64,000 nucleotides of DNA, taken from NCBI GenBank assembly GCA_905182495.1, contig CAJJBU010000014.1:45955-109954 (forward strand). The letters run 5' to 3'. The DNA comes from Flavobacteriales bacterium UBA952. GTDB taxonomy: Bacteria > Bacteroidota > Bacteroidia > Flavobacteriales_D > Crocinitomicaceae. Below are positions 9,871 to 20,356 of the stretch, in pieces. The stretch's first letter is position 1, and every line of letters starts with the position of its first letter. The notes under the pieces are model-generated. The model was given only the letters and a program-made list of their open reading frames with translations, was not told the DNA's origin and ran no database searches. Position numbers and translations under genes: made by a program.

Positions 9871-10589
9871 GTATTTGCTATCGCGAGGCTAAAAATAGTT
9901 ATTTGCAAGTTCTCATTCTTTTTAACCAAGATTTCACATATCGAATTTAACGTAGCACCAGTTGTTATAACATCGTCAACAATAGCCACTGTGCTGTGCT
10001 CAATAATCTTATCTGAAACAGAGAACGTCCCCTTGGTGTTTTCTTTACGCTCTTCTTTAGAGAGTTTGGTTTGACTTTTGGTGTTTTTGGTTTTCTTTAG
10101 AAGATTGTTTCCCACAGGGACACCAATGACAGATGATATTCCTAATGCGATCAATTCGCTTTGGTTATAACCCCTGTCATATCTTTTATTGTGATGAACA
10201 GGGACAGGTATGAGTACATCAAATTCTGCTTTTGAATGTAGGGCAAAATATTGCTGCCCTAAGAGGGTTCCAAAGTAAACCGCCGCAGACCGATTGAATT
10301 TGTATTTAATTTGGTGAATTACGGTCTGAACGGGTGAGTCCCGTTCAAAGTTGAAAAGGACACAAGATTCGATTATTTTTGAGCCAAGAATAGCCTGTTC
10401 TAATAGGTGATGCGCCTCCTTTTTTCTCCATTTTACTAATTCCATTTTTGAAAGACATCCATAACATAGAAACGGTGTTTTTATCGTTAGCTCTCTATGG
10501 CAATGAAGACATACGTCTGGATATAAAAGATGAATTATCGATTTTAAAAAAAAAAATATCCTGTCAAAAATCCTATGTAACCAAGGCAT
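9867..10589 (-). CDS. comF: ComF family phosphoribosyltransferase-like protein
   Basis: A 240-residue ComF protein. An N-terminal zinc-finger-like part has two Cys pairs (CLHC and CYGC). A C-terminal type I phosphoribosyltransferase fold follows, with the PRPP-binding loop VAIVDDVITTGATL and the segment RYDRGYNQSELIA. ComF supports uptake of transforming DNA in competent bacteria, although many species keep it without known competence. It overlaps the downstream FAD oxidoreductase by four bases. Confidence 0.92.
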   Translation of the reverse strand: MPWLHRIFDRIFFFLKSIIHLLYPDVCLHCHRELTIKTPFLCYGCLSKMELVKWRKKEAHHLLEQAILGSKIIESCVLFNFERDSPVQTVIHQIKYKFNRSAAVYFGTLLGQQYFALHSKAEFDVLIPVPVHHNKRYDRGYNQSELIALGISSVIGVPVGNNLLKKTKNTKSQTKLSKEERKENTKGTFSVSDKIIEHSTVAIVDDVITTGATLNSICEILVKKNENLQITIFSLAIANT

Positions 10590-11054
10590 AAAAGGAATCT
10601 AAGTTTATATGAACATTTCGATGTGAAAAAAGCATTTAGGTTTAATGTAAAAAGGTAGTAAAAGTCATATATATTTATATGTATATAATATTGTAAAAAA
10701 ATCAATACACTTTGTCAAAAACATCAATAAAAGTTTTACATTTTTCAATTGAAGCTTTGTGGATATCTTTCGGCCGCGTGTTTATAATCGCTGAAAGGTC
10801 TGTCGTTAAATGGATTGCGGTTTAAAGTGTTGAAAACATTGCGGAATTGTTAATTTCTTTACTTTGATTGTCTGAGATTTTTAACAATTTTTGTATGCCT
10901 CAGTCATCTGAAACTCTTCTTTCAAAAAGTGTTTTATTCGGCGGCTAGGGAAGCAAGAGTGTTTAGGGAAAATAAAAAAGGAAAATCACGGATTTAGATG
11001 TCCCTGACCGAAATTGTTGCCTCTTTAAATTAGAAACCAAATAACTAAATAAAT
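10590..11054. promoter_or_regulatory. 465-base AT-rich intergenic region upstream of divergent comF and nrdB
   Basis: No reading frame of note. It must hold the promoters of comF (minus) and nrdBA (plus). A near-match to a DnaA box (TGTGGATAT, one base from TGTGGATAA) lies near 10755; nrd promoters are DnaA-controlled in some bacteria, but one imperfect box is weak evidence. No convincing pair of NrdR boxes and no riboswitch-like structure was found. Confidence 0.4.
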
Positions 11055-12032
11055 ATGGCGGAAAAAAACGAGCCGATTCTTCAAGGAAACAACAATAGAT
11101 TTGTTCTTTTCCCGATTCAACATGATGATATTTGGTCTTTTTATAAACGGGCTGAAGCAAGCTTCTGGACAGCAGAAGAAATTGACTTGTCTCCTGACCT
11201 AATTGACTGGGAAAACAAACTCAATGATGACGAAAAGCATTTTATAAAACATGTTTTGGCGTTCTTTGCAGCTTCTGATGGGATCGTAAATGAGAATCTT
11301 GCAGAAAACTTTCTTGCAGAGGTTCAATACACCGAGGCAAAATTCTTTTATGGCTTCCAAATTGCAATGGAAAATGTTCACTCAGAAACTTATTCGCTTT
11401 TAATTGACTCTTATATTAAAGATACCGATGAAAAGAAACATTTATTCAATGCGATAGACACCCTAGAGTGTGTCAAGAAAAAAGCAGAATGGGCATTGAG
11501 GTGGATTGATAAAGGTTCTTATGCAGAACGCTTAGTGGCATTTGCAGCTGTCGAAGGGATATTCTTTTCCGGATCTTTTTGTTCTATTTTTTGGCTGAAA
11601 AAAAGAGGGCTAATGCCAGGTCTTGCTTTTTCAAATGAATTAATTTCAAGAGATGAAGGTCTTCATTGTGACTTTGCTTGCTTGCTTTACACGCAACATT
11701 TGGTAAACATGCTTCCTAAAGAACAAGTCGCAGCAATTATAAAAGATGCCGTAGAAATTGAAAAGGAATTTGTGACAGATGCGATTCCTGTTAGGTTAAT
11801 TGGAATGAATAGTGATTTGATGTCCAAGTACATTGAATTTGTAGCAGATCGTCTCCTTGTAGAGCTTGGAAACGAAAAGATTTATAATACCGAGAATCCG
11901 TTTGATTTCATGGAAATGATTTCCATACAGGGTAAAACGAACTTCTTCGAAAAAAGAGTGGGTGAGTACCAAAAAGCCGGTGTTCTTACTGGAGAGAATG
12001 ACAAGGACTTCACCGTTGATGAAGATTTTTAA
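11055..12032 (+). CDS. nrdB: class Ia ribonucleotide reductase, beta (radical) subunit
   Basis: A 325-residue R2 subunit, which generates the tyrosyl radical for deoxyribonucleotide synthesis. The diiron and radical residues fit the pattern E-x2-H-x3-Y in ENVHSETY, equivalent to E115, H118 and Y122 of E. coli. Later ligands are the Glu in [12 protein letters not shown] and E-x2-H in [10 protein letters not shown]. The order nrdB then nrdA, with 23 bases between, is usual in Bacteroidota. Confidence 0.97.
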   Translation: MAEKNEPILQGNNNRFVLFPIQHDDIWSFYKRAEASFWTAEEIDLSPDLIDWENKLNDDEKHFIKHVLAFFAASDGIVNENLAENFLAEVQYTEAKFFYGFQIAMENVHSETYSLLIDSYIKDTDEKKHLFNAIDTLECVKKKAEWALRWIDKGSYAERLVAFAAVEGIFFSGSFCSIFWLKKRGLMPGLAFSNELISRDEGLHCDFACLLYTQHLVNMLPKEQVAAIIKDAVEIEKEFVTDAIPVRLIGMNSDLMSKYIEFVADRLLVELGNEKIYNTENPFDFMEMISIQGKTNFFEKRVGEYQKAGVLTGENDKDFTVDEDF

Positions 12033-12055
12033 TAACCGAATAAAGAGGATAGCAG

Positions 12056-14404
12056 ATGTACGTAGTTAAAAGAGATAGTAGAAAAGAGCCTGTAAAATTC
12101 GATAAAATTACAGCTAGAATAATAAAGATGTGTTATGGCTTAGATCCTTTGGTTTCACCTGAGGCTGTAGCAATGAAGGTTATTGAAGGGATTTATGACG
12201 GGGTAACAACAACGGATTTGGATAACCTCGCCGCTGAGGTTGCTGCGGCAAAGACAATTGATCATCCTGATTATGCTTTATTAGCATCTCGAATTGCAGT
12301 ATCGAATCTTCACAAGGACACCAAGAAAACATTTTCGGATGTCATGAGTGATTTATACAATTATATAGATCCAAAAACAGGAGAAAATGCGGCGCTTTTA
12401 TCGGAAGAGGTTTTTTCCATTATTATGGATAACAAAGACCTTTTTGATTCAAGTATCATCTATGACCGTGACTTTAGATACGACTACTTCGGGTTCAAAA
12501 CCTTAACGCGTTCTTACCTCATGAAGCTTCATGGAAAAATTGCTGAAAGACCACAGCAAATGCTTATGAGGGTTTCAATTGGTATTCATAAAAACGATGT
12601 GGAATCCGCTTTAAAGACCTATAACTTGATGTCTGAAGGTTGGTTTACGCATGCGACACCAACGCTATTTAACTCGGGAACGCCTAAACCTCAAATGTCA
12701 TCGTGCTTCCTTTTAACAACGAAGGAAGATAGTATTGATGGGATTTATGACACGCTTAAATCGTGTGCTCAAATTTCTCAATCCGCAGGAGGTATTGGTC
12801 TTTCTATTCACGACATTCGCGCGACAGGTTCCTACATTAAAGGAACCAATGGTGAGTCCAACGGAATTGTGCCTATGCTACGTGTTTTTAATGACACAGC
12901 TAGATACGTTGATCAAGGTGGGGGTAAAAGAAAAGGCTCTTTCGCAATTTATCTTGAACCGTGGCATGCCGATGTTTTTGATTTTCTTGATTTAAAAAAG
13001 AATCATGGAAAAGAAGAACAACGTGCAAGAGATCTATTTTATGCCCTTTGGATTCCAGATTTATTTATGAAACGTGTTAAAGAAAATGGGGATTGGACCT
13101 TAATGTGTCCACACGAATGCCCAGGCTTGTCAGACACGCATAGCAAAGAGTTTGAGGCGCTTTACACCAAGTATGAAAAAGCAGGTAAAGGCCGAAAAAC
13201 GATTAAAGCCCAAGACCTTTGGTTTAAGATTCTAGAGTCTCAAATCGAAACGGGTACGCCGTATATGTTATATAAAGACGCTGCAAATGCAAAATCTAAT
13301 CAACAAAACCTTGGCGTAATCAAGTCTTCAAACTTATGCACTGAAATTATTGAATATACCGCTCCAGATGAAGTCGCTGTTTGTAATCTTGCTTCATTAG
13401 CGCTACCTAAATACATTAAAGAAGACAAAACATTTGATTTCGAGAAGTTATTTAATGTGACCTATCAGGCTACCTTGAATCTTAATAAAATTATTGATGG
13501 GAACTTCTACCCCGTTGAAGAGGCGAGAAACTCTAACATGAGACACCGACCTATTGGTCTCGGCGTTCAAGGTTTGGCTGATGCTTTCATCCTTATGGGA
13601 TATCCTTTTGAGTCGCCAGAAGCAAAGGCACTTAATAGAGAGGTGTTTGAAACAATGTATTTCGCTTCAATGACTGCATCGAAAGATTTGGCAAAAGAAT
13701 TAGGCCATTACGAATCTTACCCAGGCTCACCTATTTCTAAAGGTGTTTTCCAATATGATATGTGGAATGTGACCCCGACTGATCGTTGGGAATGGAAGTT
13801 GCTAAAGGCTGAAGTTAAAAAGTATGGTGTTAGAAACTCATTGTTATTGGCGCCAATGCCAACAGCATCTACAGCACAGATTCTTGGAAATAATGAGTGC
13901 TTCGAGCCTTATACGTCAAACATCTATACAAGACGCGTCCTCTCAGGAGAGTTCATCATTGTCAATAAGCACTTGTTAAAAGATCTTGTTAAAGAAAACT
14001 TGTGGACTGCTGACATGAGAAATAAAATTAAGGGAGCAAGTGGGTCGATTCAAAATATCGATGAAGTCCCTCAGCGTCTTAAAGATCTATATAAAACAGC
14101 TTGGGAAATCTCCCAGAAAGCGATTATTGATCAGGCTGCTGACCGTGGTGCTTATATCTGTCAAAGTCAATCTTTGAATATTTTCATGGAGAATGCAAAC
14201 TTTGGAAAACTAACCTCTATGCATTTCTATGGATGGGAGAAGGGATTAAAAACAGGGATGTATTACCTGAGAACAAAAGCTGCTACTGATGCCATTAAGT
14301 TTACAGTGGACAAGACTGTCGTTTCAAATAGCACCCCTAAATCAGAAGAAGAAATCGCTTGTGCAATAGACGATGGGGACGACTGCGAAATGTGTTCTGG
14401 TTAA
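12056..14404 (+). CDS. nrdA: ribonucleoside-diphosphate reductase, alpha (catalytic) subunit
   Basis: A 782-residue R1 subunit. An N-terminal ATP-cone ([18 protein letters not shown]) gives overall activity control. The catalytic barrel carries [15 protein letters not shown] and the thiyl-radical region [12 protein letters not shown]. The protein ends CEMCSG, the mobile CxxC pair that is re-reduced by thioredoxin or glutaredoxin. A GA-rich stretch (AAAGAGGA) before the ATG may help initiation. An intrinsic-terminator-like hairpin follows. Confidence 0.97.
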   Translation: MYVVKRDSRKEPVKFDKITARIIKMCYGLDPLVSPEAVAMKVIEGIYDGVTTTDLDNLAAEVAAAKTIDHPDYALLASRIAVSNLHKDTKKTFSDVMSDLYNYIDPKTGENAALLSEEVFSIIMDNKDLFDSSIIYDRDFRYDYFGFKTLTRSYLMKLHGKIAERPQQMLMRVSIGIHKNDVESALKTYNLMSEGWFTHATPTLFNSGTPKPQMSSCFLLTTKEDSIDGIYDTLKSCAQISQSAGGIGLSIHDIRATGSYIKGTNGESNGIVPMLRVFNDTARYVDQGGGKRKGSFAIYLEPWHADVFDFLDLKKNHGKEEQRARDLFYALWIPDLFMKRVKENGDWTLMCPHECPGLSDTHSKEFEALYTKYEKAGKGRKTIKAQDLWFKILESQIETGTPYMLYKDAANAKSNQQNLGVIKSSNLCTEIIEYTAPDEVAVCNLASLALPKYIKEDKTFDFEKLFNVTYQATLNLNKIIDGNFYPVEEARNSNMRHRPIGLGVQGLADAFILMGYPFESPEAKALNREVFETMYFASMTASKDLAKELGHYESYPGSPISKGVFQYDMWNVTPTDRWEWKLLKAEVKKYGVRNSLLLAPMPTASTAQILGNNECFEPYTSNIYTRRVLSGEFIIVNKHLLKDLVKENLWTADMRNKIKGASGSIQNIDEVPQRLKDLYKTAWEISQKAIIDQAADRGAYICQSQSLNIFMENANFGKLTSMHFYGWEKGLKTGMYYLRTKAATDAIKFTVDKTVVSNSTPKSEEEIACAIDDGDDCEMCSG

Positions 14405-14432
14405 TCAAAAACTAATTATTCGTAAATAAATA

Positions 14433-14460
14433 GGGGGATGCTTAACGCTCCCCCATTTCT
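14433..14460 (+). terminator. probable intrinsic terminator of nrdBA
   Basis: A six-base G/C stem, GGGGGA (14433-14438) pairing with TCCCCC (14449-14454), with a ten-base loop, followed by a T-rich run. It lies 29 bases after the nrdA stop and before purH. Confidence 0.65.
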
Positions 14461-14492
14461 TTTTCAAGGAAAAAAACTAATACGACAGGGTC

Positions 14493-16013
14493 ATGAAAAA
14501 AATTAAATCCGCTCTTATTTCGGTATACTACAAAGACGGTTTAGATGAAATCGTTAAAGAGTTACATAAGAACAACGTTGAAATTTATTCAACGGGAGGG
14601 ACTCAATCTTTCATTGAATCCTTAGGGGTCCCCGTTATTCCTGTTGAAGACTTAACAGAATATCCTTCTATATTAGGAGGTCGCGTAAAAACCTTACACC
14701 CCAAGATATTTGGAGGCATCCTGAATCGTAGGAGCTTAAAACAAGATCAAGAAACAATAGAGGAGTACAATATCCCAGCACTTGATTTGGTTATTGTTGA
14801 TTTATATCCTTTTGAAAAAGTTGTTGCATCAAAAGCTACTCACGATGAGGTTATTGAAAAGGTAGATATAGGCGGCATTTCTCTTATAAGAGCTGCTGCA
14901 AAAAACTATATCGACGTCATGGTGGTTTCATCAACAAATCAGTATTCGAAATTCTTGGAAACACTAAAACAACAAGAAGGTGCTTTTAACCTTGAACAAA
15001 GAAGAGCATACGCGACTGCGTCTTTTCAAATATCTTCACATTATGACACCTCTATTTTTAATTATTTTTCCGGCGACTCCTCAGAGGTTTTAAAAATCAG
15101 TAATTCCCAAAAAAGATCCTTGAGGTATGGCGAAAACCCACATCAAAAAGGGATGTTTTTCGGTGACTTCGATGCGGTATTCAAACAGCTTCATGGTAAA
15201 GAGCTCTCCTACAACAATTTATTAGATGTTGATGCGGCAACTAATTTAATGGGTGAGTTTTTAGACGATGGGCCCACTTTTGCGATTATGAAGCATAATA
15301 ACGCTTGTGGTTTAAGTACAAGGTCAACGATTGTTGATGCCTATAAAGATGCTTTAGCAGCCGACCCGGTAAGTGCCTTTGGCGGCGTTCTTATTTCTAA
15401 TACCCGAATAGACGCAGGGACAGCCGAACTTATCAGCACTTTGTTTTGCGAGGTACTCATCGCTCCTTCTTTTGATGCTGAAGGACTTGAAATTCTTAAG
15501 CAAAAGAAAAATAGAATTTTACTAGAGTCTAAGCCAATAGAAACGACGAAGCAAACGGTAAGGTCTGTTTTAAATGGTTATCTCGTTCAAGATAAAGATC
15601 TTGCCATTGAAAATGAATCAGCGCTTCAAAATGAAACACTGCTTTCTCCCTCAAAAAATGAAATAAAAGATCTCCTTTTTGCAAATAAAATTTCAAAACA
15701 CACAAAATCAAACACCATTGTTTTAGCTAAAAACCTTCAACTTCTAGCCAGTGGGACTGGTCAAACATCACGAGTTGATGCATTAAGACAAGCCATACAC
15801 AAAGCAAAGTCTTTCGATTTCGACCTGAAAGGGGCGGTCATGGCAAGTGATGCGTTTTTTCCTTTTCCTGATTGTGTTGAAATTGCTCACATTCAGGGTA
15901 TTGATACCGTAATACAACCTGGAGGGTCAATTAAAGACCAACTCTCTATAAAATATTGTGATGCCCATAATATGAAAATGGTTTTTACAGGTATTCGTCA
16001 TTTCAAACATTAA
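14493..16013 (+). CDS. purH: bifunctional AICAR formyltransferase / IMP cyclohydrolase
   Basis: A 506-residue PurH, the last two steps of de novo IMP synthesis. The N-terminal cyclohydrolase shows STGGTQSFIESLGVPV and GGRVKTLHPKIFGGIL. The C-terminal formyltransferase shows RYGENPHQK, the MKHNNACG segment (Lys-His at the active site), DPVSAFGG and the terminal GIRHFKH. It precedes mreB in the same direction, an order common in Bacteroidota. Confidence 0.98.
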   Translation: MKKIKSALISVYYKDGLDEIVKELHKNNVEIYSTGGTQSFIESLGVPVIPVEDLTEYPSILGGRVKTLHPKIFGGILNRRSLKQDQETIEEYNIPALDLVIVDLYPFEKVVASKATHDEVIEKVDIGGISLIRAAAKNYIDVMVVSSTNQYSKFLETLKQQEGAFNLEQRRAYATASFQISSHYDTSIFNYFSGDSSEVLKISNSQKRSLRYGENPHQKGMFFGDFDAVFKQLHGKELSYNNLLDVDAATNLMGEFLDDGPTFAIMKHNNACGLSTRSTIVDAYKDALAADPVSAFGGVLISNTRIDAGTAELISTLFCEVLIAPSFDAEGLEILKQKKNRILLESKPIETTKQTVRSVLNGYLVQDKDLAIENESALQNETLLSPSKNEIKDLLFANKISKHTKSNTIVLAKNLQLLASGTGQTSRVDALRQAIHKAKSFDFDLKGAVMASDAFFPFPDCVEIAHIQGIDTVIQPGGSIKDQLSIKYCDAHNMKMVFTGIRHFKH

Positions 16014-16088
16014 CTTTAGTATATTTGAAAGAGCTTCTTTATTTCAAAAGAAATCATTCAATTTACTAGCAAAGAAGGAATCGTCAAT

Positions 16089-17114
16089 ATGGGTATTTTT
16101 AGTTTTTTAACACAAGAGATAGCGATCGATTTAGGCACCGCAAATACACTCATTATTTGGAATGACAAGGTTGTTGTTGATGAGCCCTCAATAGTCGCTA
16201 GAGACATTAAATCCGGAAAAATTGTTGCAATCGGTAAAAAGGCGCAACAAATGCATGGTAAAACCCACAAGCTTATTGAAACGGTTAGACCACTTAAAGA
16301 CGGCGTTATTGCTGATTTTCAGAGTGCTGAACAGATGATTCGAGGAATGATTAAAATGATCAATACTGGAAGAAGTCTATTTAACCCAACCCTTCGAATG
16401 GTGATTTGTATCCCCTCAGGTATTACGGAAGTTGAAAAAAGAGCTGTTCGTGACTCGGCAGAACACGCAGGCGCAAAGGAGGTTTATCTTATACACGAAC
16501 CGATGGCAGCTGCAATTGGAATTGGAATTGACGTTGAGGAGCCCATGGGCAATATGATTATTGACATTGGCGGCGGTACTTCGGAAATTGCTGTGATTGC
16601 CCTTGGAGGAATCGTTTGCGACAAATCGATCCGTATCGCGGGAGATGATTTCACGAGTGATATTGAAGAGTATATGAGAAGACAGCACAATATTCTTGTT
16701 GGGGAAAGAACGGCCGAGCAAATTAAAATTGAAGTGGGTGCTGCGCTTCCAGAACTCGCGAATCCGCCAGAAGAATATGCGGTACGGGGCAGAGACTTGA
16801 TGACGGGAATTCCAAAAGAAATATTGGTTTCGTATACCGAAATATCATACGCATTAGATAAAACCATTTCAAAAATTGAAGAAGCAATATTAAGCGCATT
16901 AGAGATGACCCCTCCAGAATTATCTGCAGATATATACAAAACGGGTATTTATCTTGCGGGAGGAGGTTCAATGCTACGCGGATTAGATGACAGGATTTCA
17001 GCCAAAACAAAGCTCCCTGTGCATATTGCAGAAGACCCTTTGCGAGCCGTAGCTCGAGGGACAAGTATCGCTCTTAAAAACATCGATAAATACCAGTTCT
17101 TAATCAAGGATTAA
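16089..17114 (+). CDS. mreB: rod-shape determining actin homologue MreB
   Basis: A 341-residue bacterial actin which organises lateral cell-wall synthesis. Actin-fold nucleotide motifs are DLGTANTLI (phosphate 1), IDIGGGTSEIAVI (phosphate 2) and LAGGGSMLRGLD (adenosine). It heads the elongasome run mreB-mreC-mreD-mrdA-rodA, so cells are presumably rod-shaped. Confidence 0.98.
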   Translation: MGIFSFLTQEIAIDLGTANTLIIWNDKVVVDEPSIVARDIKSGKIVAIGKKAQQMHGKTHKLIETVRPLKDGVIADFQSAEQMIRGMIKMINTGRSLFNPTLRMVICIPSGITEVEKRAVRDSAEHAGAKEVYLIHEPMAAAIGIGIDVEEPMGNMIIDIGGGTSEIAVIALGGIVCDKSIRIAGDDFTSDIEEYMRRQHNILVGERTAEQIKIEVGAALPELANPPEEYAVRGRDLMTGIPKEILVSYTEISYALDKTISKIEEAILSALEMTPPELSADIYKTGIYLAGGGSMLRGLDDRISAKTKLPVHIAEDPLRAVARGTSIALKNIDKYQFLIKD

Positions 17115-17172
17115 TCTTATTGAATTTTAAAAAGTCTAGGCGCTACTCTTAGGTACTTTCTTATCTTTGAAC

Positions 17173-17988
17173 ATGCAGAACTTAATAGCCTTTATTAGAC
17201 GGTTACGTTTCCTTATCGTTTTTCTGTTATTTCAGTTTTTTGCTCTGTCCATGTATGTCACTTATATGTCTACTCCAAAAAGCAGCTACTTTACCACGGC
17301 CTCTGTTATTACAGGGAGTTTGTTTGAAATAAGGCATTCTATCTCCCAACATTTTCAGCTAGAAGAAAACAATGAACAGCTTCAAGAGGAAAACATTGAA
17401 TTGCGAAAAAGCTCCTCCTTATTTCTATATAATTCAAGCTTTTCGACACTGCACACCCAAGACTCTATTTATGCCCAGCAGTATGATTATATAGCAGGCA
17501 CAATTATTAATTCAACAACGACAAAAAGAAATAACTTTTTCACCTTAAATGTTGGGGAAATTCAGGGTGTAGAAAAAGGCATGGGTGTGTTTTCTAGCAA
17601 TGGAGTCGTTGGGATTATACACAACACGAGCCCTCACTACAGCGTTGTTAAAAGCGTACTGACAAAAAACATTAATATAGATGTTCTTCTAACTGATGTC
17701 GGTGCACACGGAATGTTAAAGTGGGACGGTGAAGACCCAAGAATCGGCAAGGTCACAGGCATTAGCAACGACATCGCCATTCCAATTGGTAGTAAGTTGA
17801 TTACACGTGGAGGAAGTGGGATTTTCCCCAAAGGAATCGATGTCGGTTTTGTTAAAGCAATTAAACCTATTGAAGGTGAGGCCTCTTGGCATATCGATTT
17901 AGAATTTACCGAATCCTATGCCACTCTCGAAAACATTTACATCGTTAAGAATTTGTTCTTAAATGAATTTAACAATATTCAAAACTGA
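17173..17988 (+). CDS. mreC: rod-shape determining protein MreC
   Basis: A 271-residue protein with one N-terminal membrane helix (about residues 13-33), a coiled coil rich in Glu/Gln/Asn (about 60-80) and the periplasmic beta-barrel part (GVEKGMGVFSSNGVVGII, ITRGGSGIFPKGIDVGFV). It links MreB with the wall synthases. I start it at ATG 17173; a TTG two codons upstream is also in frame. mreD follows with a three-base gap. Confidence 0.9.
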   Translation: MQNLIAFIRRLRFLIVFLLFQFFALSMYVTYMSTPKSSYFTTASVITGSLFEIRHSISQHFQLEENNEQLQEENIELRKSSSLFLYNSSFSTLHTQDSIYAQQYDYIAGTIINSTTTKRNNFFTLNVGEIQGVEKGMGVFSSNGVVGIIHNTSPHYSVVKSVLTKNINIDVLLTDVGAHGMLKWDGEDPRIGKVTGISNDIAIPIGSKLITRGGSGIFPKGIDVGFVKAIKPIEGEASWHIDLEFTESYATLENIYIVKNLFLNEFNNIQN

Positions 17989-17991
17989 GAA

Positions 17992-18498
17992 ATGCCACAA
18001 CTTCAAATTTACTTTCTGCGGCTTCTCCTGTTTGTTTTCTTGCAGGCTTTTATTTTCAATCAACTTGAGATTAGCCCTCTGATTCATATCATGGTTGTTC
18101 CACTATATATCTTCCTACTTCCTTTCGATCGTTCAGTAATCAGCCTGCTTTTTATCGCATTAATTCTAGGGATAGGTGTAGATGCTGCCTCTAACACCTT
18201 TGGGTTGCACACCTCTGCACTACTTCTATTTGCATACCTAAGGCCCTTTGTCTTTAAGTTTTTTTCGCCTCGGGATGGATACGACCCCCTAAAGTCACCT
18301 TCTATCTTTGATATGGGTAACCGTTGGTTTATTTCCTCTTTTTCGGTGCTTCTCATTATTCACCATTCGTGGTTTTTTATTTTAGAGGCTTTTTCATTCA
18401 ATGAAGCTTGGCTCGTCCTTCAGAAATCCATTTTGAGTGTTGGCATTTCATTTGTAGTTTGCGTTATCCTACAAACTATCTTTATAAAACGAACCTGA
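17992..18498 (+). CDS. mreD: rod-shape determining protein MreD
   Basis: A 168-residue, very hydrophobic protein with about five membrane helices, in the position always occupied by mreD between mreC and the PBP2 gene. The stretch LGIGVDAASNTFGLHTSALLLFAYLRP fits the family. Sequence conservation in MreD is low, so context carries much of the call. Confidence 0.88.
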   Translation: MPQLQIYFLRLLLFVFLQAFIFNQLEISPLIHIMVVPLYIFLLPFDRSVISLLFIALILGIGVDAASNTFGLHTSALLLFAYLRPFVFKFFSPRDGYDPLKSPSIFDMGNRWFISSFSVLLIIHHSWFFILEAFSFNEAWLVLQKSILSVGISFVVCVILQTIFIKRT

Positions 18499-18501
18499 TC
18501 C

Positions 18502-20355
18502 TTGAATGTAGAAAATAGAAGATATGTAATTATTGCCTTTATATTAACTGTAGGGGTGATGTATGTATCGCGTCTTTTTTATATGCAGGTAATCGATGAT
18601 TCCTGGAGCAATAGAGCCCATCAAATCAGTGAAAAAAGAAGAGAAATCACGCCCCCAAGAGCCGTTATTTTTGACCGGAACAAGAACAAGATTGTAGCCA
18701 ATAAAACCTATTTTAATCTTATGGTCATTGAAGATAAGATGGGAGAGGACTTCGATACAATTGGTTTTTCAAAATTAATTGGTTTAACAACAAATGACAT
18801 TCATGACCGATTTGCTGAAATCGTAAAGGGAGAGGGTATTTATTACAACAAGCACAACAACACGCGGGTTTCAAATTACCAGAAAATCAGACCTTATCCA
18901 TTTCTTAAAGAGCTTACAAAGGATGAAATGGCAAAAATAGCCCCGTATTTAGATGCTTTTCCAGGCTTTTATGAGGAAGAGACGAGTATGCGTTATTACC
19001 CCTACCCCAATGCTGCGAATATTCTTGGATACCTCTCTGAAGTAAACGCAAGAGAAGTAAGAGAAGATAAGTTTTACAAACCAAGCTACAATATAGGACG
19101 TGCAGGAATTGAACGCTATTATGAAAAAGAACTTCGGGGATTAAAAGGAGTTCATTATGTGGTTAGGTCCGCTCTTAATAACGATGTGAAGAAATATGAA
19201 AATGGGCGTTTCGACACCGTCGCGCTGCAGGCCCAGCCAATACAGCTAGGGCTTGATATCAATCTTCAAGCCTACGGTGAGCGTCTTATGCAAAATAAAA
19301 AAGGCTGTATCGTTGCAATAGAACCCCAAAGCGGGGAGATTCTTTCGATGATCTCCGCTCCTTCCTTTGACCCCAATTTACTCGTTGGAAGAAAAAACGT
19401 AAGCTTGAATTATCCCCAACTTTTAAAAAATGAAGGGAAACCTTTATTTCCAAGGCCGACCCAGGCAGAATACCCCCCGGGCTCAATCTTTAAGCTGGTG
19501 CAGGGCTTAATCGGTCTTCAAGAAGGTGTCATCACCCCAAATACCGGTTTTGCTTGTAACAAATCCCTCGTGGGCTGTCACAATCACCCTGCCCCAAGTT
19601 CTATTGAAAAAGCAGTTCAATTTTCTTGTAACCCATATTTTTATTATGCCGTGAAAAAAATAATCCAACAAGGGAAAGAAGATAATATATATAGAGATTC
19701 CGAAAAAGGGTTGAATCTTTGGAATGACTATATGCACAGCTTTGGATTTGGAGAGAAACTCCAAAGTGACTTAACAGGCCTTCGTTCTGGGCTCATTCCC
19801 AATGCGGCTTATTATGACAGATGGTATGGCAAACACCGTTGGGCTTTTTCCACCATTCGTTCAATTTCAATTGGCCAGGGAGAGGTTAAGCTCACGCCGC
19901 TACACATGGCAAACCTTGCCGCTATTATGGCAAATAGAGGGTGGTATTACGACCCGCATTTTGCTAAAAAAATTGGGGATAAACCAATATCAAATTTTAC
20001 AAAAAGAAAAACCATGGTGGACGCAAAACATTTTGAGCCTATTATTTCCGGGATGTGGAACGTGGTAAACGCTAATGCAGGCACAGCAAGAAAAGCAGAA
20101 ATTGCAGGAATTGACGTGTGTGGAAAAACGGGGACGGTGCAAAACCCGCATGGAAAAGATCATTCTGTTTTTATTGCATTCGCCCCAATGGATAATCCAA
20201 AAATCGCCATCGCTGTTATTGTCGAAAATGCGGGGTATGGTGGAACTTGGGCAGCCCCAATCGCTAGTTTAATGATAGAAAAGTATCTACTTAAAGAATT
20301 CAAAAGTATGGCTAAAGAATCTAGAATCCTAAATGCTATTCTAGTAGAACCCTGA
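18502..20355 (+). CDS. mrdA: penicillin-binding protein 2 (elongasome transpeptidase)
   Basis: A 617-residue class B PBP. It has an N-terminal membrane anchor, a pedestal domain, and a transpeptidase domain with SxxK in PPGSIFKLVQ, SxN in FSCNPYF and KTG in CGKTGTVQNP. It cross-links lateral-wall peptidoglycan made by RodA. The start is TTG at 18502: the conserved anchor begins right after it, and the nearest in-frame ATG (about codon 20) would cut into that helix. rodA begins one base after its stop. Confidence 0.96.
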   Translation: MNVENRRYVIIAFILTVGVMYVSRLFYMQVIDDSWSNRAHQISEKRREITPPRAVIFDRNKNKIVANKTYFNLMVIEDKMGEDFDTIGFSKLIGLTTNDIHDRFAEIVKGEGIYYNKHNNTRVSNYQKIRPYPFLKELTKDEMAKIAPYLDAFPGFYEEETSMRYYPYPNAANILGYLSEVNAREVREDKFYKPSYNIGRAGIERYYEKELRGLKGVHYVVRSALNNDVKKYENGRFDTVALQAQPIQLGLDINLQAYGERLMQNKKGCIVAIEPQSGEILSMISAPSFDPNLLVGRKNVSLNYPQLLKNEGKPLFPRPTQAEYPPGSIFKLVQGLIGLQEGVITPNTGFACNKSLVGCHNHPAPSSIEKAVQFSCNPYFYYAVKKIIQQGKEDNIYRDSEKGLNLWNDYMHSFGFGEKLQSDLTGLRSGLIPNAAYYDRWYGKHRWAFSTIRSISIGQGEVKLTPLHMANLAAIMANRGWYYDPHFAKKIGDKPISNFTKRKTMVDAKHFEPIISGMWNVVNANAGTARKAEIAGIDVCGKTGTVQNPHGKDHSVFIAFAPMDNPKIAIAVIVENAGYGGTWAAPIASLMIEKYLLKEFKSMAKESRILNAILVEP

Positions 20356-20356
20356 C

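Noticed and set aside
16484..16939. Minus-strand frames inside mreB
   Set aside because: Antisense shadows of a strongly conserved gene.
17162..17169. TATCTTTG, matching the Bacteroidota -7 promoter consensus, before mreC
   Set aside because: It would start transcription at or after the ATG at 17173, and no -33 element lies at the right distance.
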